Shown piece after piece: positions 9,152-18,527 of a stretch of DNA of 64,000 bases; position 1 is the stretch's first letter, and every line of letters begins with the position of its first letter. Position numbers and translations under genes: made by a program. A model generated the notes under the pieces. That model ran no database searches and had not been told where the DNA came from. It saw only the letters and a program-made list of their open reading frames with translations. Source of the DNA: Aquabacterium sp. (GTDB taxonomy: Bacteria; Pseudomonadota; Gammaproteobacteria; Burkholderiales; Burkholderiaceae_C). Where the stretch lies: assembly GCF_016195855.1 (NCBI RefSeq), contig NZ_JACPYU010000022.1:62001-126000 (forward strand), in the 5' to 3' direction.

Positions 9152-9748
9152 ATGAAATTCCAAGGTACCGATCAATATGTCGCCACAGACGACCTGAAAC
9201 TGGCCGTGAATGCGGCTTTGAAGCTACAGCGCCCCTTGCTTGTCAAAGGCGAACCGGGTACGGGCAAGACGATGCTGGCCGAGCAGGTGTCGGAAGCCCT
9301 GGGCATGCCCCTGCTGCACGTCTACGAGACGCGCCAGCTCGTCAAGGCCCGGCACCGCCCACTGGTGATCATCACCTCCAACAACGAGAAGGACCTGCCC
9401 GATGCCTTCTTGCGCCGCTGCTTCTTCCACTACATCCGCTTCCCGGATGCGGCCGTGATGAAGCAGATCGTGGAAGTGCACTTCCCGCACATCAAGCAGG
9501 ACTTGCTGACGGCGGCCATGCGCCATTTCTACGAGGTGCGCAACCTGCCTGGCCTGAAGAAGAAGCCCAGCACCTCCGAGCTGATCGACTGGCTCAAGCT
9601 GCTGGTGGCCGAGGACATCCCGGTCGAGGCGCTGCAAAGCAAGGATGAAAAAGTCAGCGTGCCGCCGCTGGTGGGCGCCTTGCTCAAGAACGAGCAGGAT
9701 CTCAGCCTGTTCGAGAAGCTGGTCTACATGGCCCGCAACAACCGCTGA
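9152..9748 (+). CDS. MoxR-type AAA protein, internally deleted (no Walker B)
   Basis: The ends match betaproteobacterial MoxR ATPases that pair with CoxE-like VWA proteins. Walker A GEPGTGKT is at 33-40 counted from ATG 9152, the sensor-1 region reads [26 protein letters not shown], and the C-terminal lid reads [19 protein letters not shown]. After LGMPLL (about 9316) the sequence jumps straight to [15 protein letters not shown]. About 80 residues normally present there, including the Walker B LLIDEIDKAD segment, are absent in frame. At 198 residues it is about 80 short of the usual 280. It may bind but probably not hydrolyse ATP; an assembly collapse is an alternative. Expected partner is the VWA protein at 11080. 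ATG 9152 is preferred over the TTG four codons upstream. Confidence 0.75.
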   Translation: MKFQGTDQYVATDDLKLAVNAALKLQRPLLVKGEPGTGKTMLAEQVSEALGMPLLHVYETRQLVKARHRPLVIITSNNEKDLPDAFLRRCFFHYIRFPDAAVMKQIVEVHFPHIKQDLLTAAMRHFYEVRNLPGLKKKPSTSELIDWLKLLVAEDIPVEALQSKDEKVSVPPLVGALLKNEQDLSLFEKLVYMARNNR

Positions 9749-9769
9749 AGCGACAGCCTGGCTCGCCGA

Positions 9770-10960
9770 TCAGGCCTGCCGGCTGTGCATGGGCCGGTCG
9801 GCGGCCATCACCACGCGGTTGCGCCCCTCGGCCTTGGCCTGGTAGAGCGCTTCGTCTGCGCGTTTGAGCAGGGCTTGCAGCGTTTCGCCGGGCTCGCCCG
9901 CGCAGGCCAGGCCCGTGCTGATGCTCACCGAGATGTGCTCGTCACCCCAGGGGATGTTGATCAGGCACACCGCCTCGCGCAGGCGCTCGGCCGCTTGCAT
10001 CGCACCATCGTGCAGCGTGTGAGGCAGCAGGATGCAGAACTCTTCGCCGCCATAACGCGCCACGCGGTCCACCTCGCGGGCCTGCGCCTGCAAGGTGCGT
10101 GAGACCGCGCACAGCACGGCGTCGCCTGCGGCATGGCCCAGGCGGTCGTTGATGCGCTTGAAGTGGTCGATGTCCACCAGCAGCACGGTGTAGGGGTCGC
10201 CGAAGCGCTGCAGGCGCTGGTCTTCGCGGTCCAGCAGGTACTCGATGGCACGGCGGTTGAGCAGCCCGGTCAGCGCGTCGTGGTGAGACAGGTGCTCCAG
10301 CCGGCGCACCAGGCGCATCACGACGATGTAGCCCAGCACGAAGCTCGCCAGGATCGACATGGCCACGCTGGAGAACACCATGGCGAACTGGGCCGCCTCG
10401 GTAGACCATCTCATCCAGGGCCAGTGCACACCGGGCGCTGTGTAGGTGAGGGCAACGAGCCCGAACACGATCACCGCGATGCTCAGCATGCCTGCGTGCA
10501 TCCAGGCGGTCACGGCGTTGAACTCCGTGCGCAGCGGGGTAAAGGTCTCGCGCGCCGTGCGCCCCAGCGCCCAGGTCATGGCCAGGCTGCTGACGATCAC
10601 GCCCGTGGCATGCCAGCCTTCGCGCAGGCACACGACCAGGTTGAACAGGGTCACGCCAACGACCAGGATGGTGTGCGCAACATCGGTCAGGCGGATCTTC
10701 AGGAAGAACTGCAGGCCGCGGCGCAGCGACACGGCACCCAGCACCACCAGCGAGCCGGCCAGGGCAATGCGCTGATCGGCCGTGCCGACTTCCGGCAGCA
10801 CCGGCAGGGCCAGGGCCAGCCCGTTGGCCACACTGGCGAGCAGCCAGTGGCGTGCCGCCTTGCGTGAAAGCCCCAACCACGAGCCAGCCACCCACCACAT
10901 CACCGTCGTCAGACAGTGAGTCAGCAGGATAAAGGCCAGCAACAAATGGCGAGCTTCCAT
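9770..10960 (-). CDS. Membrane-bound diguanylate cyclase (GGDEF)
   Basis: The 396-residue protein has six or so N-terminal membrane helices (about 1-215) and a C-terminal GGDEF domain (225-390). The active-site motif is GGEEF (304-308), preceded by RxxD (R295-D298) at the spacing of the product-inhibition I-site. It should make cyclic di-GMP from GTP in response to a signal sensed at the membrane. It is inserted, on the opposite strand, between the moxR-like and VWA genes that normally sit together. C-di-GMP controls LapA-type adhesins in other bacteria, which may link it to the adhesin 1.5 kb away; that is inference. Confidence 0.9.
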   Translation of the reverse strand: MEARHLLLAFILLTHCLTTVMWWVAGSWLGLSRKAARHWLLASVANGLALALPVLPEVGTADQRIALAGSLVVLGAVSLRRGLQFFLKIRLTDVAHTILVVGVTLFNLVVCLREGWHATGVIVSSLAMTWALGRTARETFTPLRTEFNAVTAWMHAGMLSIAVIVFGLVALTYTAPGVHWPWMRWSTEAAQFAMVFSSVAMSILASFVLGYIVVMRLVRRLEHLSHHDALTGLLNRRAIEYLLDREDQRLQRFGDPYTVLLVDIDHFKRINDRLGHAAGDAVLCAVSRTLQAQAREVDRVARYGGEEFCILLPHTLHDGAMQAAERLREAVCLINIPWGDEHISVSISTGLACAGEPGETLQALLKRADEALYQAKAEGRNRVVMAADRPMHSRQA

Positions 10961-11079
10961 GTGGCGACTTCAGTGATGCAACAGGTAAAACCTCAAAAGA
11001 CCTGCAAGGAAACAGGACGCGTCAACACGTTTTCGGCTATCCGGGGCCAAAATACAGTTTGATTCGCAGGACCGCTTCT

Positions 11080-12252
11080 ATGCTCATCGACTTCTTCTTC
11101 GCTTTGCGCTCCGCCCGGCTGCCGGTCACCATTCCGGAGTACCTCAGCTTGCTTGAGGCTATCAAGAATGACGTGATCGGGCCGTCGTTGGATGAGTTCT
11201 ATCACCTAGCCAAGATGACGTTGGTGAAGAATGAAGCGCATTTCGATAAATTTGACCGGGCGTTTTCCGCCTATTTCAGGGGGGTAACGGAGTCCATTGA
11301 CCTGACTCGTGACATTCCTCTCGAATGGTTGCGCAAGCATTTCGAGCGCGAACTCAGTCCGGAAGAGAAAGCCAAGATCGAAGCCATGGGGTGGGACAAG
11401 CTCATGGACCGCTTCAAGCAGTTGATGGAAGAGCAGAAAGAGCGGCACGAAGGCGGCAACAAATGGATCGGCACCGGTGGCACCTCGCCCTTTGGTGCCA
11501 ACGGGTACAACCCCGAGGGCTACCGCGTCGGCCAGGAGAAGTCCCGTAACCGCAGCGCCGTCAAGGTCTGGGACAAGCGCGAATTCAAGGACTATGACGA
11601 TACAGTGGAGCTTGGCACCCGAAATATCAAGGTAGCCCTGCGGCGTTTACGGAAATTTGCACGCCAGGGGGCGGCCGAAGAGCTGGACCTGGATCACACC
11701 ATCCATGCCACGGCGGCCAATGCCGGCATGCTGGACATCAAGATGATTCCCGAGCGCCACAACACGGTGAAGGTGCTCTTGCTGATGGACGTGGGCGGCA
11801 CGATGGACGACCACATCCACCGCGTGGAGGAGTTGTTCTCGGCAGCCAAGACCGAGTTCAAGCACCTGGAGTTCTACTACTTCCACAACTGCGTGTACGA
11901 CTTCATGTGGCGCAACAACCATCGTCGCTACACGGAGAAGATCCCGACGTTCGACATCATCCGCAAGTACAACAAGGACTACAAGCTGATCTTCGTGGGC
12001 GACGCCACCATGAGCCCCTACGAGATCCTGCAGGCCGGCGGTAGCGTGGAGTACAACAACGAAGAGCCGGGCGCCGAGTGGATCAGCCGCCTGACGCACG
12101 CCTTCCCCAACTTCGTGTGGATCAACCCCGAGCCGCAAGGGGTGTGGAACTATCGGCAAAGCGTGTCGATCATGCAGCAGCTGATGGGCGGGCGCATGTT
12201 CCCCATGACCTTGCAAGGTCTGGAGGCGGCCATGAGATTGCTCAGCAAATAA
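11080..12252 (+). CDS. CoxE-like VWA domain protein
   Basis: The 390-residue protein matches the VWA partners of MoxR ATPases (CoxE/YehP-like). An N-terminal helical region (1-120) precedes a Gly-rich linker (124-145) and a VWA fold (about 225-385). The MIDAS position reads DVGGT (237-241) instead of DxSGS, so metal binding may be weak. Such pairs act as chaperones for metallo-enzyme or complex assembly. The start at 11080 ([16 protein letters not shown]) fits the conserved N-terminus better than the upstream in-frame start at 11059. tamA starts 5 bases after the stop. Confidence 0.85.
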   Translation: MLIDFFFALRSARLPVTIPEYLSLLEAIKNDVIGPSLDEFYHLAKMTLVKNEAHFDKFDRAFSAYFRGVTESIDLTRDIPLEWLRKHFERELSPEEKAKIEAMGWDKLMDRFKQLMEEQKERHEGGNKWIGTGGTSPFGANGYNPEGYRVGQEKSRNRSAVKVWDKREFKDYDDTVELGTRNIKVALRRLRKFARQGAAEELDLDHTIHATAANAGMLDIKMIPERHNTVKVLLLMDVGGTMDDHIHRVEELFSAAKTEFKHLEFYYFHNCVYDFMWRNNHRRYTEKIPTFDIIRKYNKDYKLIFVGDATMSPYEILQAGGSVEYNNEEPGAEWISRLTHAFPNFVWINPEPQGVWNYRQSVSIMQQLMGGRMFPMTLQGLEAAMRLLSK

Positions 12253-12256
12253 ATTG

Positions 12257-14245
12257 ATGACGGTATCCGGGCTGAAAGGCATCTGGGAGGGCACGCTGCG
12301 CAGGTCGTCGCGCTTGCCCCTGTGGGTGCTGGCCGCGGCCTGGCTTGTGGCAGCGCTCGCCCCGGCCTGGGCGCAGCAAGATCCCGCGCCCGATGTCGGA
12401 GACGGCGACGCGACCGCGGTCGCACCTGCGGCGGCCTTGCCCTCCTCGACGGCTTCGTCCGTGTCGCCGGCAGACACCGTGCGAGCCGAGCGGGGCAAGC
12501 CCGTCGTCTGGCAACTGGTGATCGAGGCGCCCGCGCCGCTGGACAAGCTGCTGCGCACCTATCTGGATCTGGCGCGCTTCCAGGAGGAGTCCAGCAAGGA
12601 CCAGAGCCTGGGCATACGCCGCAGCGAGCTGCGCCGGCTGGTGGTGTCTGCCCCCGAGCAGGCCAGAGGGTTGCTGGAAGCCGAGGGCTACTTCAATGCG
12701 CAGATCACCACGCGGGTGAGTGATGACCTGCCCGATCAACCCAGCAAGCCGGTGGTGGTGAGCATCCATGTGGAGCCCGGTCCACAGACCGTGATCAGCA
12801 AGGTGCAGTTCGTGTTTGAAGGCGATCTGGATGCCCGCCTGTCCAATAGCGACCCGCTCGCGCAGGCTTTGCTCGACAAGCTGGAGCGCGGTTGGGGCTT
12901 GCCGCAGGGGCAGGTGTTTCGCCAGGCGGACTGGTCTGCCGCCAAGAACGCGGCGCTGGCGCGCATGCGCGCCGATGGCTACCCCACTGCGACGTGGAGC
13001 GGTACCTCCGTGACGGTGGATGCTGAAACGCAGACAGCCAAACTGTTTCTGGTGGCCGACTCTGGCCCCGGCTTCGCCTTCGGTGACATCCGCGTGGAAG
13101 GGCTCAATCGCCAGCCGGCATCGGCCATCGTGAACCTGGCTCCTTTCCACAAGGGTGAGTCCTACAGCGAGAAAAAGCTGCTGGACTTGCAGGAGCGCAT
13201 CCAGAAGCTCAATATGTTCGACACGGTGTTTGTCACCACCGATCTGGACCCAACGCAAGCCACGTCCACCCCGGTTGTGGTGCAGGTGCACGAGCAGCCC
13301 TTGCAGACCGCCTCCACCGGTATCGGCATCAGCAGCAACACCGGGCCGCGCGTGTCGGGCGAACACCTGCATCGCAACATCTTCGGGCTGGACTGGCAAA
13401 GCAAGACCAAGGTGCAACTGGGCCGCAATGAGTCCACTGGGCAGCTGGATCTGACCTCGCACCCCTGGCCCGGTAATCGTCGCGGCCTGATTTCCGTGCA
13501 GGGCTCCTACCTGGTTGACAGCGAAGACACCGTCACCACCAGCCAGTATCTGCGCGTGGGCCAATTGCGAGAGGGCGAGCGCCTGGAGCGCACGGACTAC
13601 CTGGAGTTCCAGCGCGCCGAGGTGCGGTCGGCCGCGAAAGTGGTGGTGTCCAACGCCTCGGCCGTGAGCGGCACCTCGCAATGGGTTTATCGCGATGTGG
13701 ACAGCCAGATCCTGCCAACCAAGGGCTACACGGCACTGGGGCAGCTCACCGGTGGCCGCACCTACTCGGCCCTGGATGACGAGGGTTACTTCGGGCGCAC
13801 GTACGCCCGCGTGACCTGGTACAGGCCCTTGTGGGCGCACTGGTATGCCACAGCGCGCGGTGAGATCGGCCAGGTGTATGCGCGGGATGAGGTCAGCGTG
13901 CCCGACACCTTGCTGTTTCGCGCCGGTGGGGATGATTCCGTGCGCGGTTATGCCTACCGCTCACTGGGTGTGACGCGCGATGGCGTGGTGGTCGGTGGCC
14001 GGGCCATGTCGACGGGCAGCATCGAGCTGGCTCACCCCTTGTCCAGCAAGATGCCCAGCCTGTGGGGCGCGGTGTTCCTGGATGCGGGTGACGCGGCTGA
14101 CCGGTTTGGCGACCTGCAGCCCAAGGTGGGTTATGGCGTGGGCGTGCGCTGGCGCAGCCCTGTAGGGCCTTTGCGCCTGGACCTGGCCTATGGCAACGAG
14201 GTGCAGCGCTGGCGGATGCATTTCAGCGTGGGGATCAGCCTGTGA
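12257..14245 (+). CDS. tamA: TamA, outer-membrane Omp85 protein
   Basis: The 662-residue protein has a signal peptide ending AAALAPAWA-type (about 1-35), a periplasmic region with POTRA repeats (about 75-330) and a C-terminal 16-strand barrel of the Omp85 family. The barrel carries FRAGGDDSVRGYAYRSLG, the conserved (V/I)RG(F/Y) L6 loop, and ends with an aromatic-flanked last strand (RMHFSVGISL). With TamB it forms the translocation and assembly module that inserts some outer-membrane proteins and moves phospholipids. Its stop overlaps the tamB GTG start, so translation is coupled. The N-terminus is longer than in E. coli TamA, with an Ala/Pro-rich spacer. Confidence 0.92.
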   Translation: MTVSGLKGIWEGTLRRSSRLPLWVLAAAWLVAALAPAWAQQDPAPDVGDGDATAVAPAAALPSSTASSVSPADTVRAERGKPVVWQLVIEAPAPLDKLLRTYLDLARFQEESSKDQSLGIRRSELRRLVVSAPEQARGLLEAEGYFNAQITTRVSDDLPDQPSKPVVVSIHVEPGPQTVISKVQFVFEGDLDARLSNSDPLAQALLDKLERGWGLPQGQVFRQADWSAAKNAALARMRADGYPTATWSGTSVTVDAETQTAKLFLVADSGPGFAFGDIRVEGLNRQPASAIVNLAPFHKGESYSEKKLLDLQERIQKLNMFDTVFVTTDLDPTQATSTPVVVQVHEQPLQTASTGIGISSNTGPRVSGEHLHRNIFGLDWQSKTKVQLGRNESTGQLDLTSHPWPGNRRGLISVQGSYLVDSEDTVTTSQYLRVGQLREGERLERTDYLEFQRAEVRSAAKVVVSNASAVSGTSQWVYRDVDSQILPTKGYTALGQLTGGRTYSALDDEGYFGRTYARVTWYRPLWAHWYATARGEIGQVYARDEVSVPDTLLFRAGGDDSVRGYAYRSLGVTRDGVVVGGRAMSTGSIELAHPLSSKMPSLWGAVFLDAGDAADRFGDLQPKVGYGVGVRWRSPVGPLRLDLAYGNEVQRWRMHFSVGISL

Positions 14246-17200
14246 GCGTGGCCGGCAAGCTCATGCGCACCGTGCTGGCCTTGATGGCCGCTGTGGCGCT
14301 GCTCGTCGGGGCAGTGTGGGCCCTGGCGCACAACGAGGTGTTCACGGCCCGGGTATTGCCCCTGTTGCCGGGTATCAAGGTGGTGGCACCGGAGGGTGCT
14401 TTGCTGGGTGACTTCAAAGCGGCACGGGTTGACATCGCTTTGCCACGCGGTGGGCAGCTCAGCCTGACCGCGGTCGCCTGGCAGGACCTGCGCCTGAGCT
14501 GGGACAACCACGCCGCATGGCACATCGGGCTGGATGTGGCCTCTCTGACGGCGCGCCGGCTGAACTTGAACTGGGTGCCCAACCCGGTCAGCACGCCCTT
14601 GACGGCCCCGACGGACCTGAGCCTGCCGCTGTCCATCCAGGCGCGCCGAGTGACGGTGGCCAGCGCCGAAAGCAAGTTGTGGCTGGAGCCGCTTCAGGAT
14701 GTGGATGCGGTGGTGGCGGCGCAGCATCAGGTGGGCGGCCGGGTGGTGCACCAGGTCAAGCTGGCCCATGTGAGCTGGCTGGGGTGGCACGTCCAGGGTG
14801 ATGCCAGCCTGGCTGTAGGCAAGCAACTGCCACTGGATGCCAGGCTGCTGGCGCAACAAGCACAGCCGGCGCAAGCCAACAAGGGACAAGGTGAGGGCGG
14901 CGGCCGCATCGCGCTCCAGGCGAAGGGCCCTCTGGCGGCTTTGCTGTTGAAGGGGCAACTGGCCTGGCAGGCATCGCCGCCTGCGGCAGCCCAGAAGCTC
15001 CAGTTTGATGCCGATGTGACGCCTTTTGCCGCCTGGCCTTTGCCGCGCCTGCAGGCGGCCGTGGCCGGTTTGAACCTGGCTGATCTGGTCTCCAGTTTGC
15101 CCGAGACCCGTTTGCAGGGGCAGGTCACCCTGGCCCCGCAGGCCGCTCATGATTTGCAGGCGCGTCTGGATGTCCGTAATGAAGGTGCGGGAGCCTGGGA
15201 CGATGGTCGCGTGCCACTCAAGCAGGTGCGCGGTCGCATCTCGCTGCCCGGGGTGCGGGCAGCCAAGGATCTCGCGCAGGCCGGGCGTCAGGGAGAGCTG
15301 GATCTGGTGGCTGTGTTGCCATCGCTGCCGGGGCATGCCGATGGCCATGTGAGCCTGCAAGGCGGGTGGGGCGGTGCACGTGTGCTGAAGGCCACCTGGT
15401 CATCGCTGGAGCCGCAGGCGCTGCACCGCCAGGCACCACCTTTGCAATTGCAGGGCAGCCTGCAGCTCAAGCCTGATTGGGCGCGCCAGGGGCCAACCGG
15501 GCCAACCGGGCAAACGGGGCAAACGGGGCAGGCAGCGAAGGCAGCCAAACCAGCCCCCGACGATGCGGGCACCTGGGCCCATCTGCGTGCGGCTGTTCTG
15601 GCCGATGTGAAGGGCTCGTATGGCCCCAGCTTCGCCGCTGCGGCAAGTGGCGCCCGGCGCGCATCGGTCAAGGTGGATGTGCCGGTGTCGCTCAACCTTG
15701 ATGGCCGCTATGGCCCGGGGCAGTTCGATGTGGCGTCGCTCAAGCTCCAGGCCCAGGGGGCGCAGGCTGATCTGAGCGATGCCTTGCTCAAGTGGGGTGC
15801 CTCGGCGCCGCAGCCTGCGTGGTCGGTCAAGGGGCGCCTCAAGGTGGAGGCCTTCGACCCGAAAGTGTGGCTGCCCTGGCCCAGCGGCATGGATGGCCGC
15901 AACCAGCTGACCGGCCAGGTGGATGTGGCCCTGGATGCGAACTGGCGAGGCCAGTTGGACCTGCACATGGCGCCCAGCTGGCTGGCTGGCGTGCCGCTGT
16001 CCGGGCAGGTTCAGTGGCACTCCCCGCTGGACCGCTCGTTGATGGCCCTGGTGCTGGACGTGAACGCCGGGGGCAATACCCTCAATGCGACGGCGGACGT
16101 GCCCTGGCACTTTGATCCCAAAGGGCGGCCCAAATGGAGCGAAGGTGCACGCTGGCAGGGCGCGGTGCATGCGCCCTCGATCGGCAGCTTGCAGCCCTTG
16201 GCGCCTTTGCTGGGGGCGCGGCAGGTGTCGGGTGTCATCGATGGTGAGTTCAAGGGCCGAGGTGTCTGGCCGGCTTTGAGCACCGATGGGCAACTCAAGG
16301 TCAACCGCCTGCAATGGGTGAGCACGGACGGCGTGCCCATGGGGCTGGCCTCTGCACAAGCCAGTTGGGTGATCGAGGGTCTGTCGGATGACGCACCCTT
16401 GCGGCTGCAACTGGAGGTGTCGCAATGGCAGACGGCCCATGTCCTGCTGGACCAGGCCCAGTGGCAGATCGCGGGGACGCTGCGGCAGCACCAGTCCACG
16501 TTGTCGGCAGACCTGACCCACAAGCCCGGCCAGGGCGGCAAGACCATGGTCTTCCATGTGGCCGGGGCCGCGCAAGGTGGCTGGCAGTCGAAGGCGGCCA
16601 CCTGGCAAGGGCAGCTCAACGGGCTGTCGTTGAGCCTGGGTGGCACCAAGCCTCGTGACCTCCTGGCGGTGCAACCCGTTGCCATCAGTTGGCGGGAGGG
16701 CCCTCCAGGCCGATCCCTGCAGGTGGGCGCGACGGCCTTGAACATGCTGGGTGCCGGCATGCACCTGCGCGGCCTGAACTGGCAGGCCTCGCCTGATGCG
16801 GGGGATGCGCTGGGCGAGCTCAATCTGGCGCTGGATCTGGACCCCTTGAACCTGCCGGCCTTGCTGGCCTCGTGGCAACCGCAGGCCGGCTGGGGTGGCG
16901 ATCTCATGCTGAGCGGCGGCATCACCTTGAAGCACAGCCTGCGTCAACCCTGGGTGGTGGATGCGTCTGTGGCCCGGCAGTCGGGTGACCTGTCTTTGAG
17001 CGAGCCGACCATTCAAGGCAGCAGCGCACAGCGCCTGGGCATCCGCGAGGCCCGTGTGGTGCTGCAGGCGCGCGATGGCGTCTGGGCTTTGAGCCAGCAG
17101 TTCGATGGCCGGGTGCTGGGCGTGCTCAAAGGGCGGCAGGTGGTTCATGCGCACAACCCGACAGACCTGCCCTCGGGCAGCGACCCTCTGTCGGGTGAAC

Positions 17201-18498
17201 TCGATTTGCAGATCGCCAACCTGCGGCCCTGGGGTACCTGGGTGCCGGCGGGCTGGCGCCTGACGGGGCAGATGCAGGCCAAGGCCGAGGTGGGTGGCAC
17301 CCTGGGTGCGCCGCAGTACCGCGGGCAGGTCAGGGGGCAGAACCTGGGGCTGGGGCAGGCGCTGCTGGGCGTCAACTTCACTGATGGCCAGTTGCAGATG
17401 GACCTGGAGGGCGAGCACATCCGCCTGACCCAGTTGGTGGCGCAGGCCGGCGCTCAAGGCGGGCGCGTCAGTGTCGAGGGCGATGCGACTCTGGGCGCGG
17501 AGCCGAAGGCCCGTTTGTCGCTCAAGGCCGATCGCTTTGCCTTGCTGCAACGTGTGGACCGCCGGGTGATGGTCAGCGGGGATGTGCAGGCCGCGTTGGG
17601 GGCCGAGAACATCGATGTGGACGGGCGGCTGCAAGTGGATGAAGGGCTGATCGACATCACGCGCTCGGATGCGCCCACGGTGGGTGACGACGTGAACGTG
17701 CTCAACCGCCCGGGGCAGGATCCCGAAGAGCAGGCGGAAGCCAGCAGCGCCACCACGGCCCCCAAGCGCAAGCTCAACGCGAATGTGAGCGTGGACCTGG
17801 GGCACAAGCTGCGGCTCAAGGGCAAGGGGCTGGATGCCTTCCTGGCGGGCAAGCTGCGGGTGAGCACACCGGGCAATCGCCCGGCGGTTAACGGCACCGT
17901 GCATGTGGAGAACGGCACCTTTGCCGCCTATGGGCAAAAGCTGGTGATCGAAAAGGGTGACATCGCGTTCACGGGCCCGGTCGAGAACCCGCGGCTGGAC
18001 ATCCTGGCCATGCGGCCTCAGTCGCCTGCTGCGTCGGCCAGTGACGTGAAGGTGGGTGTCAACATCACCGGCACGGCGCAGGACCCGCGCGTGCGCCTGT
18101 ACTCGGACCCGGCCATGTCGGAGACCGAAAAACTGTCCTGGCTGGTGTTGGGGCGTGCCCCCACGGGCCTGGGGGGCGCGGACATCGGCTTGCTGCAAAG
18201 TGCGGCCGTGGCACTGCTGTCTGGCGAAGGCAGTTCACCTTCGGACAACCTGGTGGCCATGCTGGGCCTGGATGAGCTGACGGTGCGCCAGTCAGAAAGT
18301 GCCGGCGCCGTGCGTGACACCGTGGTCAACCTGGGCAAGCAGGTGTCGAAGTACTGGTATGTGGGTTACGAGCGCAACCTGAATGCCACCAGCGGCAACT
18401 GGCAGCTGATCTACCGCCTGGCTCAGCGCGTCACGGTGCGGGCGCAGGCCGGTGACGACAACGCGGTCGACTTCATCTGGTCCTGGCGCTGGGATTGA
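14242..18498 (+). CDS. tamB: TamB, AsmA-like inter-membrane protein
   Basis: The 1418-residue protein starts at GTG 14242, overlapping tamA by 4 bases. One N-terminal membrane anchor (about 7-29) is followed by a very long beta-rich region and the conserved TamB (DUF490) C-terminal domain (about 1050-1418, KLRVSTPGNRPAVNGTVHVENG...LDILAMRP...LSWLVLGR). This forms a hydrophobic groove spanning the periplasm and works with TamA. A short Gly-x-Thr repeat region (about residues 419-430) is unusual. Length is close to that of E. coli TamB (1259) but somewhat longer. Confidence 0.93.
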   Translation: MSVAGKLMRTVLALMAAVALLVGAVWALAHNEVFTARVLPLLPGIKVVAPEGALLGDFKAARVDIALPRGGQLSLTAVAWQDLRLSWDNHAAWHIGLDVASLTARRLNLNWVPNPVSTPLTAPTDLSLPLSIQARRVTVASAESKLWLEPLQDVDAVVAAQHQVGGRVVHQVKLAHVSWLGWHVQGDASLAVGKQLPLDARLLAQQAQPAQANKGQGEGGGRIALQAKGPLAALLLKGQLAWQASPPAAAQKLQFDADVTPFAAWPLPRLQAAVAGLNLADLVSSLPETRLQGQVTLAPQAAHDLQARLDVRNEGAGAWDDGRVPLKQVRGRISLPGVRAAKDLAQAGRQGELDLVAVLPSLPGHADGHVSLQGGWGGARVLKATWSSLEPQALHRQAPPLQLQGSLQLKPDWARQGPTGPTGQTGQTGQAAKAAKPAPDDAGTWAHLRAAVLADVKGSYGPSFAAAASGARRASVKVDVPVSLNLDGRYGPGQFDVASLKLQAQGAQADLSDALLKWGASAPQPAWSVKGRLKVEAFDPKVWLPWPSGMDGRNQLTGQVDVALDANWRGQLDLHMAPSWLAGVPLSGQVQWHSPLDRSLMALVLDVNAGGNTLNATADVPWHFDPKGRPKWSEGARWQGAVHAPSIGSLQPLAPLLGARQVSGVIDGEFKGRGVWPALSTDGQLKVNRLQWVSTDGVPMGLASAQASWVIEGLSDDAPLRLQLEVSQWQTAHVLLDQAQWQIAGTLRQHQSTLSADLTHKPGQGGKTMVFHVAGAAQGGWQSKAATWQGQLNGLSLSLGGTKPRDLLAVQPVAISWREGPPGRSLQVGATALNMLGAGMHLRGLNWQASPDAGDALGELNLALDLDPLNLPALLASWQPQAGWGGDLMLSGGITLKHSLRQPWVVDASVARQSGDLSLSEPTIQGSSAQRLGIREARVVLQARDGVWALSQQFDGRVLGVLKGRQVVHAHNPTDLPSGSDPLSGELDLQIANLRPWGTWVPAGWRLTGQMQAKAEVGGTLGAPQYRGQVRGQNLGLGQALLGVNFTDGQLQMDLEGEHIRLTQLVAQAGAQGGRVSVEGDATLGAEPKARLSLKADRFALLQRVDRRVMVSGDVQAALGAENIDVDGRLQVDEGLIDITRSDAPTVGDDVNVLNRPGQDPEEQAEASSATTAPKRKLNANVSVDLGHKLRLKGKGLDAFLAGKLRVSTPGNRPAVNGTVHVENGTFAAYGQKLVIEKGDIAFTGPVENPRLDILAMRPQSPAASASDVKVGVNITGTAQDPRVRLYSDPAMSETEKLSWLVLGRAPTGLGGADIGLLQSAAVALLSGEGSSPSDNLVAMLGLDELTVRQSESAGAVRDTVVNLGKQVSKYWYVGYERNLNATSGNWQLIYRLAQRVTVRAQAGDDNAVDFIWSWRWD

Positions 18499-18527
18499 CG
18501 CGTGTGGGCCAAAGAGGTGGCGCGGGC

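Noticed and set aside
12242..13840. 532-codon minus-strand frame opposite tamA
   Set aside because: Antisense shadow of tamA with no domain or start context.
15400..18198. Long minus-strand open frame of 932 codons opposite tamB
   Set aside because: It is the antisense of tamB, rich in Arg, His, Gln and Pro, with no recognisable domain. It is a GC-rich shadow frame.
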